Assembly (NCBI GenBank): GCA_937901125.1
Contig: CALCGT010000024.1
Span: 6,934-70,933, forward strand
Source of the DNA: an uncultured Clostridia bacterium
GTDB taxonomy: Bacteria > Bacillota > Clostridia > Lachnospirales > Anaerotignaceae
Direction: 5' to 3'
DNA length: 64,000 nucleotides
This document shows, one piece after another, positions 51,834 through 59,742 of this stretch. Every line of letters begins with the position of its first letter. The first letter of the stretch is position 1. The position numbers and the translations under genes are program-made. The notes below the pieces were generated by a model that was not told the DNA's origin, searched no databases, and saw only the letters and a list, made by a program, of their open reading frames with translations.

Positions 51834-51901
51834 TTACTGCTGTAAGCATTTTTATTCCACCAGCAGAGCGGTGGTTTATTCGTACTAAAGCGCACAAGAA
51901 A

Positions 51902-51927
51902 AAGGACAGGAGTTTTCTCCTGTCCTT
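51902..51927 (-). terminator. Intrinsic terminator of the rubrerythrin gene
   Basis: 11-bp stem AAGGACAGGAG/CTCCTGTCCTT with a TTTT/AAAA loop; on the minus strand it is followed by TTTC-rich sequence. Confidence 0.8.
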
Positions 51928-51943
51928 AGGATATTTCTTATGA

Positions 51944-52489
51944 TTATTTGAAGTATCTGTTGTACAGACCAAGGAATGCCTTGCCGTGTCTAGCTTCGTC
52001 TCGAGCCATTTCATGTACTGTGTCATGGATTGCATCCAGGTTAGCAGCTTTTGCTCTCTTAGCCAGATCAAATTTACCTGCCGTTGCGCCGTTTTCAGCA
52101 TCGATTCTCAGTTCCAGGTTTTTCTTTGTGGAGTCTGTTACAACTTCACCCAGCAGTTCTGCAAATTTTGCAGCGTGTTCCGCTTCTTCGTAAGCAGCTT
52201 TTTCCCAGTACAGACCGATTTCAGGATAGCCTTCTCTATGAGCTACTCTTGCCATAGCCAAGTACATACCAACCTCGCAGCATTCGCCTTCAAAGTTTGC
52301 TCTCAGGTCTCTCATGATATCTTCACTGGAACCCTGTGCAACGCCAACAACATGTTCAGCAGCCCATTCCATTTCGCCGGATTTCTGTTCTACGAATTTG
52401 TCAGCGCCAACATGGCAAACGGGACATTCTGCGGGAGCAGAATCGCCAACATGAACATAACCACATACAGAACAAACAAATTTTTTCAT
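51944..52489 (-). CDS. rbr: Reverse rubrerythrin (rubredoxin domain at the N-terminus)
   Basis: 181 aa. The rubredoxin iron site (C6-x2-C9 and C22-x2-C25) is at the N-terminus, the reverse of classical rubrerythrin. A ferritin-like diiron four-helix domain follows, with EGECCEVGMYLAMARVA, YEEAEH and DEARHGKAFLG. Such proteins reduce hydrogen peroxide in anaerobes, taking electrons from NADH-linked rubredoxin reductases. ATG 52489 follows AAGGAGG. An upstream in-frame ATG at 52510 overlaps the ribosome binding site. A consensus promoter and a PerR-like box lie upstream. Confidence 0.94.
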   Translation of the reverse strand: MKKFVCSVCGYVHVGDSAPAECPVCHVGADKFVEQKSGEMEWAAEHVVGVAQGSSEDIMRDLRANFEGECCEVGMYLAMARVAHREGYPEIGLYWEKAAYEEAEHAAKFAELLGEVVTDSTKKNLELRIDAENGATAGKFDLAKRAKAANLDAIHDTVHEMARDEARHGKAFLGLYNRYFK

Positions 52490-52548
52490 AATCTTTTCCT
52501 CCTTAAACACTTTAGACTCTATTTTTAAAATAATAAATTGTTGTTATC

Positions 52549-52563
52549 TGATAATTATTATAA
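52549..52563 (-). promoter_or_regulatory. PerR-box-like operator over the rbr -10
   Basis: On the minus strand TTATAATAATTATCA, which matches the published PerR consensus (TTATAATNATTATAA) at all but one position. It overlaps the -10 hexamer, a position suited to repression. Confidence 0.7.
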
Positions 52564-52585
52564 ATTAGATTTCTTACTTTGTCAA
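52557..52585 (-). promoter_or_regulatory. Consensus sigma-A promoter of rbr
   Basis: Minus strand TTGACA (52580-52585), 17-bp spacer, TATAAT (52557-52562): both hexamers are perfect. Confidence 0.85.
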
Positions 52586-52643
52586 TAGAATTATGATAAA
52601 AAAACTAGGAATATTATGTTGAATCTCTTTCATCAAAAAATAA

Positions 52644-52678
52644 GGAGCCTGCATGTGCGTTTGCGCAGCATAGGCTCC
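52644..52678 (-). terminator. Terminator of the acetyltransferase-DUF2156 unit
   Basis: Stem GGAGCCT/AGGCTCC (52644-52650 and 52672-52678) with an inner GC-rich hairpin; on the minus strand it is followed by TTATTTTTT. Confidence 0.7.
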
Positions 52679-52685
52679 ATTAAAT

Positions 52686-53687
52686 TTATTCCTCTTCCCT
52701 GCCCCAGATACCTTTTACATCAGTCAAATCTCTGGTGCTGAGCATATATTTTTCGACCATTTTCAGGGGATTATAGGAACGTTTTGCTTTTCGCATGCCC
52801 TCGATACCCATATCCTCTTCCCTGTTCACCAGTTCTACTCCTTCACATTCATGCAGGATGTACTGCTGATTGATCATAGGAAAGATACCTTCGTATTCTG
52901 TATTTGCTTTTTCGATATGGACCAGCTGGATATGGGGATGCAGGCGTTCGCCTACGGTAAATGCACACAGCTTGCCATCGATATAGATGGTGCCGCCGGT
53001 CAGTTCCAGTTCGTCCATATTGTGTAGTGCCAGTTGGACAGATCTCTTTTCGTCCTCCATAGATTTTGATTCTTTTTCATCCTTTTCTTCGATCCACTGA
53101 TCGTACAAAGCGATACAATCTTCGATCATGGATTCGTCCAGTTTTCTGTATTCATAATCAGGATACTTAGAAAGGAATTTGTTGATATGATTGCGTTTCC
53201 CATGCAGCTTTTTTCCCTTCAGTGTTGCCAGGCTTTCTCTGGAATAAACATAATCCCAGGCAATATCTGTAGGTACAGAAATCAACTCGGGGCATGCTTC
53301 CAGCATTTTATCCCGGAAAGGTGTCCAGACGGAACGGAAAGTAGGCTCTGTGCCAATGCTTTTCATATATTCGATACCATCATAGATGGCCTTCCGATAA
53401 TCCACTTCTGCGCCATACATGGGGATGGGTGCCCAAAGGAACACAGGCACGCCTTCAAAATCCAATTTGATATACAGCACATGGTTTTTTTCCGCATATT
53501 CCATCTTGCCATCAGCACCCCAAATGAAGAGATTGGCAAAGGAAAGATCCGAACATTCCAGTTTCCATGGCTTTGTATAGGAATCGATGGTTTTCTTTGT
53601 ATCTAGGGTAATGGGTTTGAAAACCAGTTCCGATATCGATATGTTGTTTTCTATTTTATTTTTTTCACATTCCAAACATCTTGGCAT
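52686..53687 (-). CDS. DUF2156 domain protein (GNAT-fold, MprF/FemX-like)
   Basis: 333 aa. The chain matches the DUF2156 family, a tandem GNAT-like fold related to the cytoplasmic synthase domain of MprF and to Fem aminoacyltransferases. Visible segments: WKLECSDLSFANLFIWG near residue 40, RHKLRNHINKFLSKYPDYEY-like KLHGKRNHINKFLSKYPDYE, and the C-terminal NREEDMGIEGMRKAKRSYNP. The substrate is unknown. There is no membrane segment, so it is not a full MprF. ATG 53687 follows GGAGGC. It starts 17 nt after the Eis-like gene and shares its promoter. Confidence 0.85.
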   Translation of the reverse strand: MPRCLECEKNKIENNISISELVFKPITLDTKKTIDSYTKPWKLECSDLSFANLFIWGADGKMEYAEKNHVLYIKLDFEGVPVFLWAPIPMYGAEVDYRKAIYDGIEYMKSIGTEPTFRSVWTPFRDKMLEACPELISVPTDIAWDYVYSRESLATLKGKKLHGKRNHINKFLSKYPDYEYRKLDESMIEDCIALYDQWIEEKDEKESKSMEDEKRSVQLALHNMDELELTGGTIYIDGKLCAFTVGERLHPHIQLVHIEKANTEYEGIFPMINQQYILHECEGVELVNREEDMGIEGMRKAKRSYNPLKMVEKYMLSTRDLTDVKGIWGREEE

Positions 53688-53704
53688 AAAGATTGCCTCC
53701 ATTT

Positions 53705-54805
53705 TTAATATTCATCTATAATATAACAATTTTGCTTTGGCAAAAGGGCATTGATCCCATCGAATTTTTCTTTGTCGAAGACTACAATTTCTTTTTCCAA
53801 TTCACGAAGGGAATGATACCCTACCAAAACCTGCAGGAGATGCCCCGCAGAGATCTCAAACACAGGATCGCTTGTATAGTGGTTTCCCTTAAAATCAAAG
53901 ACGCCATTGTTTTCCGAAACCACATAGTCATTCATTTTGAAGCCATAAGGAATTTCCAAATCCAGAGATTTCAGCAGTGCAGGTCCATTGCAAAGCCCCA
54001 TGACCCCCTTTTGCTTTCTTTCTAATTTCCCAAAAGGGAAAGAAAGATACAGTTCCGGAGGAAGCTTTGCAGAAAATGCCAATCCTTTCCCAAGGGAAAG
54101 CAACCCTTCCATCAGGCTGTGATAATACCCATCTTCTGCTGCCGTTTCTACACAAAGGAGCATTTCCTCCGTAAGATAGTAGAAGACATACCCTTTGATC
54201 TCGTTATTCTTAATATATGCAGTACATTTTCCGCCGTCCGCAGCATAGTCTGCGGCTTTTCGAAGAAAATCTTCTTTCGTACGCCAAATGATACCGCTAT
54301 AGTGTGCCGCAAAGCGTTCATATAAAGGAAACAACTTGTCCCAATCCTTTTCTTCAATGGAATCCAGTTTCACTGTAGTTTTAAAGGAAGGAACACATTC
54401 GCATTCCAGATACTTTGCATCTGCTACGGGCAAGTGCCCAAAGGAAAAATAACTGGGCAGCATTGCCGGGGTATGGGGTGCAACAATGCAACCTTTCTTA
54501 TATAAAAGATTCATTTCATAGCTGAAAATTTGCCCCATAAAGCCTTTTTTTCGGTGATTGGGGTGGGTAGAAACACCACAGAGCATCGCCCCGGGAACTT
54601 CTTTCCCACGGATACGCAAGGAATAAGGAAAGGCCTGCATGCAGCTGGCAACCTCCCCTTCCGTTTCCAAAACAACCGAATACGTAGGTGCAAAACGGTT
54701 TTTAAAAAACCAATTGCAGAAAGCATCACTATCACCAAAGCAGACCTTCCATAGTCCGCAAAAGTCGGCCGTATCTTCTATTTTTGCCACTCTGACGAAA
54801 GCCAT
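53705..54805 (-). CDS. Eis-like GNAT N-acetyltransferase
   Basis: 366 aa. N-terminal GNAT domain with the acetyl-CoA motif CGVSTHPNHRKKGFMGQIF near residue 77. A second degenerate GNAT unit follows, and a C-terminal sterol-carrier-like domain (FEISAGHLLQVLVGY near the end). This three-part layout is that of Eis, which acetylates amines on aminoglycosides or proteins. The target here cannot be predicted. It is the first gene of a two-gene unit with the DUF2156 protein, transcribed from a good promoter at 54849-54877. Confidence 0.85.
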   Translation of the reverse strand: MAFVRVAKIEDTADFCGLWKVCFGDSDAFCNWFFKNRFAPTYSVVLETEGEVASCMQAFPYSLRIRGKEVPGAMLCGVSTHPNHRKKGFMGQIFSYEMNLLYKKGCIVAPHTPAMLPSYFSFGHLPVADAKYLECECVPSFKTTVKLDSIEEKDWDKLFPLYERFAAHYSGIIWRTKEDFLRKAADYAADGGKCTAYIKNNEIKGYVFYYLTEEMLLCVETAAEDGYYHSLMEGLLSLGKGLAFSAKLPPELYLSFPFGKLERKQKGVMGLCNGPALLKSLDLEIPYGFKMNDYVVSENNGVFDFKGNHYTSDPVFEISAGHLLQVLVGYHSLRELEKEIVVFDKEKFDGINALLPKQNCYIIDEY

Positions 54806-54848
54806 GCTTGTCCCTCCTCATCTCCTATCTTTTCTCTATGACTTATTT

Positions 54849-54877
54849 ATTATACTCTCTTTTAAAATAAAAAACAA
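54849..54877 (-). promoter_or_regulatory. Promoter of the Eis-like gene
   Basis: Minus strand TTGTTT (54872-54877), 17-bp spacer, TATAAT (54849-54854). Confidence 0.7.
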
Positions 54878-54976
54878 CCGATAATTATTCTTATTTAACA
54901 ATCTTTTTGCTGATTTTTTTGTGTACTATGCTGAATCGTTTTCCATGGAATCAGATATTTTTTCCTGAAAAAGGTT

Positions 54977-56026
54977 TTAGCCCTTTCCCATTTTTTCGAT
55001 TCCTTCCTGCCAGATTTTTTTGAAAGCAGAAGGCAGTGCAAAGGATGCTTCAGCCTCTTCCTTTGTCAGCCAAAGCAAATCAGAATCTACTCTTTTGGAT
55101 ACCTTTACAAAATAGCAATCCATATGCCATTCCACATGGGTGAAGATGTGTTTCTGATTTTTCATGGGGATCAATTCTGCCTGAAGGATACCCAATTCCT
55201 GCAAAACTGCAGGAGGAGCCATATCCCGCTTTCCATTGGGTAATTCCCATAAACCGGAAAGCAGACCTTTTTTCGTACGTTTGCCAATGGCGATTTTATT
55301 CCCATCTACACAGAAAAAGACATTCAGATATTCTAATGTACGGGCTTTCTTTTCTGCCTTCACAGGATACAACATGGTTTGATTTTTATGATATGCTTCG
55401 CAATATTTCCGCACAGGGCAAATGCCGCATTTCGGTGTACCATTGGGCAGGCAGACCGTTGCACCAAGTTCCATCAAAGCCTGATTCATATCTCCGGGGC
55501 AATCTGGCGGTATGATCTCTGTCAAACGTTCTTCCCATTCTTTTTTCGTTGCCTGCAGAGAAATATCCGCTGCATCTGCCGTAATTCTGGACATGACACG
55601 CAAAACATTCCCATCTACCGCAGGGATGGGCAGAGAAAAGGCAATAGAGCCCACTGCACCGGCCGTATACGGTCCGATGCCTTTCAGCCTCAGCAGTGCT
55701 TTCTGATCGGCAGGAAAGAACCCATCGTATTCCTCCATAACCTGTTTGGCAGCCTTTTGCATATTGCGGACACGGCTATAATATCCCAAGCCTTCCCACA
55801 GCTTCAGGATCGTCTCTTCATCCGCCTCTGCCAGATCCTTCACTGTAGGTAAAGTCAGCAGAAACCGCTCATAATAGGGCTTTACTGCTTCTACCCTCGT
55901 TTGCTGCAGCATAATTTCTGATACCCAGATACGGTAAGGGTCTTTGCTCTGCCGCCAGGGCAGGTCTCTTTTGTTTTCATGATACCATTGAACCAAAGGT
56001 TCCACGATATTTTTCAGTTCTTCCAT
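54977..56026 (-). CDS. mutY: A/G-specific adenine glycosylase MutY
   Basis: 349 aa. Helix-hairpin-helix glycosylase core with LPWRQSKDPYRIWVSEIMLQ (split: LPWRQSKDPYRIW, VSEIMLQQTRV), GIGPYTAGAVGSIAF and catalytic Asp in AVDGNVLRVMSRI. The [4Fe-4S] cysteines are C-x7-C-x2-C-x5-C (CLPNGTPKCGICPVRKYC). The C-terminal NUDIX-like domain reads 8-oxoG (GLLSGLWELPNGK, HIFTHVEWHM). It removes A opposite 8-oxoguanine. The start follows AAAAGGTGA, 47 nt after the FNT stop, with a hairpin between. Confidence 0.95.
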   Translation of the reverse strand: MEELKNIVEPLVQWYHENKRDLPWRQSKDPYRIWVSEIMLQQTRVEAVKPYYERFLLTLPTVKDLAEADEETILKLWEGLGYYSRVRNMQKAAKQVMEEYDGFFPADQKALLRLKGIGPYTAGAVGSIAFSLPIPAVDGNVLRVMSRITADAADISLQATKKEWEERLTEIIPPDCPGDMNQALMELGATVCLPNGTPKCGICPVRKYCEAYHKNQTMLYPVKAEKKARTLEYLNVFFCVDGNKIAIGKRTKKGLLSGLWELPNGKRDMAPPAVLQELGILQAELIPMKNQKHIFTHVEWHMDCYFVKVSKRVDSDLLWLTKEEAEASFALPSAFKKIWQEGIEKMGKG

Positions 56027-56048
56027 AAATCACCTTTTCAAAAGAAAT

Positions 56049-56068
56049 GGGAGACTTTGTGTCTCCCT
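56049..56068. terminator. Hairpin between the FNT gene and mutY
   Basis: 7-bp stem GGGAGAC/GTCTCCC with a 5-nt loop. On the + strand it is followed by TTTTTC, on the minus strand by ATTTCTTTT. It should partly separate FNT from mutY; no separate mutY promoter is visible. Confidence 0.55.
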
Positions 56069-56073
56069 TTTTC

Positions 56074-56697
56074 TTATCTTATCTTAAATACTTTCAGGTA
56101 TACCGGAATCAGCATACCGCCTACTGCATTGCCCAGTGTCATCACAATGATAGCTACCAGACAATGAGCACTCCACGCGCCAGCCAAGCTGAAATAGAAC
56201 ATATTTGCAATTACGTGTTCAAAGCCACTCAGGATAAAGACCATAACTGGAATGAATACACCAATGAAACGCAGTGTAGAGCCCTGTACATTGCGGAAAC
56301 AGTCCACAGCAATAAACATCAGCATACCGCAGAAAATTGCCAGAAGAAAAAGGCTGAAAAAATTATCTGCCAATTTGACTTCGGCAATGCCAGCGACTCT
56401 TTCAGCCATCCCCTCATAAATACGGCTGTTTCTTACCATGCAAGCTGTGATCCCTGTCCCAACCAGATTCCCCAGCCATGTGATCGCCAGTTCGATCAGA
56501 TACACAGGCTTCTGGAAGGGTGTATAACCTACCTTGCCGGTAAATAGATGCAGCTGGAATACAACAATCGTGAACAGACCGATCGCAAACAGAAAACTGC
56601 CTACCACTGGATTGGACTGAGAAAGAAACACAGTTCCACCCATACCGATCAGCATACCAGCTAGAATCGCAGAAAAAAATTGCCTTACTTTTTCCAT
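56074..56697 (-). CDS. Formate/nitrite transporter (FNT) family channel, compact form
   Basis: 207 aa, shorter than the usual 250-290, but all six membrane helices are present; loops and termini are trimmed. Family signatures: the re-entrant L5-type segment GFEHVIANMFYFSLAGAW and the first-half segment LFTGKVGY. FNT channels pass formate, nitrite, hydrosulfide or lactate with a proton. In an anaerobe formate or HS- is most likely. It has a consensus promoter (56744-56772) divergent from dsdA. Confidence 0.85.
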   Translation of the reverse strand: MEKVRQFFSAILAGMLIGMGGTVFLSQSNPVVGSFLFAIGLFTIVVFQLHLFTGKVGYTPFQKPVYLIELAITWLGNLVGTGITACMVRNSRIYEGMAERVAGIAEVKLADNFFSLFLLAIFCGMLMFIAVDCFRNVQGSTLRFIGVFIPVMVFILSGFEHVIANMFYFSLAGAWSAHCLVAIIVMTLGNAVGGMLIPVYLKVFKIR

Positions 56698-56743
56698 AAA
56701 AAGACCTCCTTATTAAATTATAAAACTTTTCATCGATTCTTTT

Positions 56744-56772
56744 ATTTTACAGGTTTCGACTTTTCCTGTCAA
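56744..56772 (-). promoter_or_regulatory. Promoter of the FNT gene
   Basis: Minus strand TTGACA (56767-56772), 17-bp spacer, TAAAAT (56744-56749). Confidence 0.75.
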
Positions 56773-56813
56773 TCCTCGAAAAATCAAGATGTATTCTGAT
56801 TGATGCATTTGTC

Positions 56814-56842
56814 TTGCGGAGGAGGATTTGATATGCTACTAT
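56814..56842 (+). promoter_or_regulatory. Promoter of dsdA
   Basis: TTGCGG (56814-56819), 17-bp spacer, TACTAT (56837-56842) with extended TGC. Confidence 0.6.
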
Positions 56843-56880
56843 AGAAATACAACCTGTGATTATATAAGGAGGCTTATTTT

Positions 56881-58212
56881 ATGAATAATGAACTTTGGAG
56901 CAAAGTAAAAAATGTTGACCTGCTGAAACAGGTTTCAGAGGCTAAAGAAGTTGTTTGGATTAATGAAAATCTGGAAAAAACAGATGATGCTATGGCAAAG
57001 ATCGATATCACCATGGCTGATATCGATGATGCAGAAGCGAGACTGGCTCGTTTCGCACCTTTTCTGATGAAGAAATTCCCCGAAACAGTACCTACAAACG
57101 GTCTGATCGAATCTCCTCTGACATATATCCCTAATATGCAGAAGAAATTAGAGGAAAATTATGATACATCCATTCCCGGCAATCTTTTCCTGAAACAGGA
57201 CAGCCATCTGGCTATTTCCGGTTCTGTCAAAGCCCGTGGCGGTATCTATGAGGTTTTGAAACATGCCGAAGATCTGGCTCTGGAACATGGCATGCTGAAG
57301 GAAGGCGATGACTATAGCGTATTTGCTTCCTCTGAATTCAGAGAATTCTTCAACAAATTCAAGATCCAGGTTGGTTCCACGGGTAACTTAGGTATGTCAA
57401 TCGGTATCATGAGTGCGGCTCTTGGCTTCCATGTAATCGTGCACATGTCTGCTGATGCGAAACAGTGGAAAAAAGACCTGCTTCGTCAGAGAGGCGCAGA
57501 AGTTGTGGAATATGCAGATGACTACAGCAAAGCCGTAGAAGTTGGCCGCAAAAATTCTGATGCTGACCCTACAAGCTATTTCGTAGATGACGAAAATTCT
57601 GTAACTCTGTTCCTAGGCTATGCAGTAGCAGCAAAACGTATTGTAAAACAGTTTGCAGAAAAAAATATCACAGTAGATGCTGACCATCCCTTGTTCGTAT
57701 ACATCCCCTGCGGTGTAGGCGGTGCGCCCGGCGGTGTTGCCTTCGGCTTCAAGAAACTGTTTGGCGATAACGTTCATGTTTTCTTCACCGAACCTACACA
57801 GGCACCTTGTATGCTAGTTGGTATGGCTTCCGGTCTGCAGAATGAAGTATGCGTAAAAGACTTTGGTCTGTCCGGTCTGACCCATGCAGATGGTCTGGCA
57901 GTTGGTCGTCCTTCCGGTTTTGTTGGCGGCGTGATGAATAACCTGCTGTCCGGCGAAATGACTCTGGAAGACTACCACCTCTATGATCTGATGAGAGATC
58001 TGGTTGCAACAGAAGATATCTTTATCGAACCCTCCGCATGTGCATCCTTCTGGGGTCCTATCATGCTGAAGGATGAAAAAGTACAGGCTTACATCAAAAA
58101 AATGGGTCTGGAAGATAAAATGGCAAATGCAACACATATCCCTTGGGCGACAGGCGGCAGCTTAGTTCCCGAAGATATTCGTGAAGAATACAAAAACACA
58201 TACCTGAAATAA
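56881..58212 (+). CDS. dsdA: D-serine ammonia-lyase
   Basis: 443 aa PLP fold-type II enzyme converting D-serine to pyruvate and ammonia. The Schiff-base lysine is K117 in SGSVKARGGIYE. VGSTGNLGMSIG binds the cofactor phosphate, with FVYIPCGVGGAPGGVAFG and a C-terminal EPSACASFWGP segment. Length and motif positions agree with E. coli DsdA. No dsdC or dsdX is adjacent. It is monocistronic with its own promoter and terminator, so it may serve detoxification or fermentation of D-serine. AAGGAGG is 8 nt upstream of the start. Confidence 0.95.
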   Translation: MNNELWSKVKNVDLLKQVSEAKEVVWINENLEKTDDAMAKIDITMADIDDAEARLARFAPFLMKKFPETVPTNGLIESPLTYIPNMQKKLEENYDTSIPGNLFLKQDSHLAISGSVKARGGIYEVLKHAEDLALEHGMLKEGDDYSVFASSEFREFFNKFKIQVGSTGNLGMSIGIMSAALGFHVIVHMSADAKQWKKDLLRQRGAEVVEYADDYSKAVEVGRKNSDADPTSYFVDDENSVTLFLGYAVAAKRIVKQFAEKNITVDADHPLFVYIPCGVGGAPGGVAFGFKKLFGDNVHVFFTEPTQAPCMLVGMASGLQNEVCVKDFGLSGLTHADGLAVGRPSGFVGGVMNNLLSGEMTLEDYHLYDLMRDLVATEDIFIEPSACASFWGPIMLKDEKVQAYIKKMGLEDKMANATHIPWATGGSLVPEDIREEYKNTYLK

Positions 58213-58224
58213 GAAATAAGAACA

Positions 58225-58255
58225 AAAAAGGAGTTGGAAATTCCAACTCCTTTTT
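58225..58255. terminator. Bidirectional terminator between dsdA and lysA
   Basis: Near-perfect palindrome AAAAAGGAGTTGG ... CCAACTCCTTTTT with a short AT loop, between convergent genes. Confidence 0.85.
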
Positions 58256-58272
58256 CTTATACAAGGATTTAA

Positions 58273-59529
58273 TTATTTATCGAACAGACCTGTAAAGTCG
58301 AAAGTTGCAAAATAGTCTGCAGGGGTTTCGGCTCTGCGGATCATTCCCACGCTACCGTCTTCTTTCAGCAGCAATTCTGCGGAGCGAAGCTTGCCGTTGT
58401 AGTTGTAACCCATTGCATGACCATGGGCACCTGTATCGTGGATATAGATGATATCACCAATTTCGATTTCAGGCAGCATACGGTCGATGGCAAATTTATC
58501 GTTATTTTCGCACAGACCGCCTGTAATGTCATATTTATGGTCACAAGGAGCATCTTCCTTGCCTAGAACGGTAATATGATGATAAGAACCATACATGGCA
58601 GGACGCATCAGGTTTGCAGCACAGGCATCCAGACCGATATATTCCTTATGGATATGTTTTTCGTGGATAGCGGTTGCCAGTAGCGCACCATAAGGAGCCA
58701 GCATGAAACGACCCATTTCTGTGAAAATAGCTACATCATCCATGCCTTCGGGCACCAGCACCTCCTCATAAACCTTTCTTACTCCTTCGCCGATAGCCAT
58801 GATGTCACAAGGAGTTTCTGTAGGTTCATAAGGGATGCCAACACCACCGGAAAGGTTGATGAATGCGATATGGATATCCAGTTCATTTTTCAGTTCTACT
58901 GCCAGTTCAAACAGGATCTTAGCCAGCATAGGATAATAATCATTAGATTTTGTGCTGCTTGCCAGGAAGGAATGGATACCAAAATGCTTTGCGCCCTTTT
59001 CTTTCAGCATTTTAAAGGCTTCCTTCATTTGTTCCTTTGTCATGCCATATTTTGCATCGCCGGGGTTATCCATGATGTCGTTGCTTACCTGGAAAATACC
59101 ACCGGGATTGTAGCGGCAGCAAACGGTTTCGGGAATGGGAGCCAGCTTTTCAAAAAAAGGAATATGTGTGATATCGTCAAAGTTGATGATAGCGCCCAAT
59201 TCCGCTGCTTTCACAAAATCCTCCGCAGGTGTTACATTAGAAGAGAACATGATATCATGCCCTTTATACCCTACTGCTTCTGACATGATCAGTTCTGTAT
59301 AAGAAGAGCAGTCTGCGCCGCAACCTTCTTCTTTCAGCACCTTCAGGACGCCGGGTGTAGGGGTAGCCTTTACTGCGAAATATTCTTTGAAACCCTTATT
59401 CCAGGAAAATGCTTTATTTACCTTTCTAGCATTTTCGCGGATGCCTTTTTCATCGTACAGATGGAAGGGTGTGGGGTATTGTTCGATGATTTTTTTTGCC
59501 TGCTCTAAAGAAACGAAAGGTTTTTTCAT
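58273..59529 (-). CDS. lysA: Diaminopimelate decarboxylase
   Basis: 418 aa PLP fold-type III (alanine racemase-like barrel) enzyme making L-lysine from meso-diaminopimelate. The PLP lysine is K54 in EYFAVKATPTP. GCGADCSSYTEL, NLSGGVGIPYEP and the C-terminal DITGGLCENNDKFA are family blocks, the last carrying the active-site Cys contributed across the dimer. It belongs to the longer-spaced LysA group common in anaerobes. AAGGAGA precedes the ATG. A consensus promoter with a palindrome lies upstream. Confidence 0.92.
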   Translation of the reverse strand: MKKPFVSLEQAKKIIEQYPTPFHLYDEKGIRENARKVNKAFSWNKGFKEYFAVKATPTPGVLKVLKEEGCGADCSSYTELIMSEAVGYKGHDIMFSSNVTPAEDFVKAAELGAIINFDDITHIPFFEKLAPIPETVCCRYNPGGIFQVSNDIMDNPGDAKYGMTKEQMKEAFKMLKEKGAKHFGIHSFLASSTKSNDYYPMLAKILFELAVELKNELDIHIAFINLSGGVGIPYEPTETPCDIMAIGEGVRKVYEEVLVPEGMDDVAIFTEMGRFMLAPYGALLATAIHEKHIHKEYIGLDACAANLMRPAMYGSYHHITVLGKEDAPCDHKYDITGGLCENNDKFAIDRMLPEIEIGDIIYIHDTGAHGHAMGYNYNGKLRSAELLLKEDGSVGMIRRAETPADYFATFDFTGLFDK

Positions 59530-59558
59530 TTGCGTATATCTCCTTTACTAAAAATTGC

Positions 59559-59574
59559 AATATTCTTGAATATT
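59559..59574. promoter_or_regulatory. Palindrome at the lysA promoter start region
   Basis: AATATTC-TT-GAATATT: 7-bp arms with a 2-bp centre, overlapping the -10 and the expected start site of lysA. Possible operator. Confidence 0.45.
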
Positions 59575-59600
59575 ATAACAAACTATAAAAGCCTTTGCAA
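59572..59600 (-). promoter_or_regulatory. Promoter of lysA
   Basis: Minus strand TTGCAA (59595-59600), 17-bp spacer, TATAAT (59572-59577). Confidence 0.75.
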
Positions 59601-59742
59601 TGCAGCATTTTCTCTTTTTCTCCTTATTTCGTTGGAATTTTTCATACTTCCTGTTATAATCTTTAGAACTTCTTCATTCCTTTTCTCTGTAATATGTTGT
59701 ATAATATCATAATAAGTTTTTACACATATTGGGAGAATACCT

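Larger units (their letters stand above)
51164..51874 (-). mobile_element. IS200-type insertion sequence (tnpA only)
   Basis: The element spans from a 12-bp hairpin AAACCACTAGTT/AACTAGTTGGTTT-like end (51164-51188, exact arms AAACCACTAGTT and AACTAGTGGTTT) to a CCACC/GGTGG hairpin at 51857-51874. There are no terminal inverted repeats or target duplication, as expected of the IS200/IS605 group, which recognises subterminal hairpins. It carries one transposase gene and no tnpB. Exact cleavage points cannot be read without an empty site. Confidence 0.75.

Noticed and set aside
51164..51874. IS605-type element with tnpB and guide RNA
   Set aside because: Only tnpA is present; no RuvC-like coding sequence exists within or beside the element.
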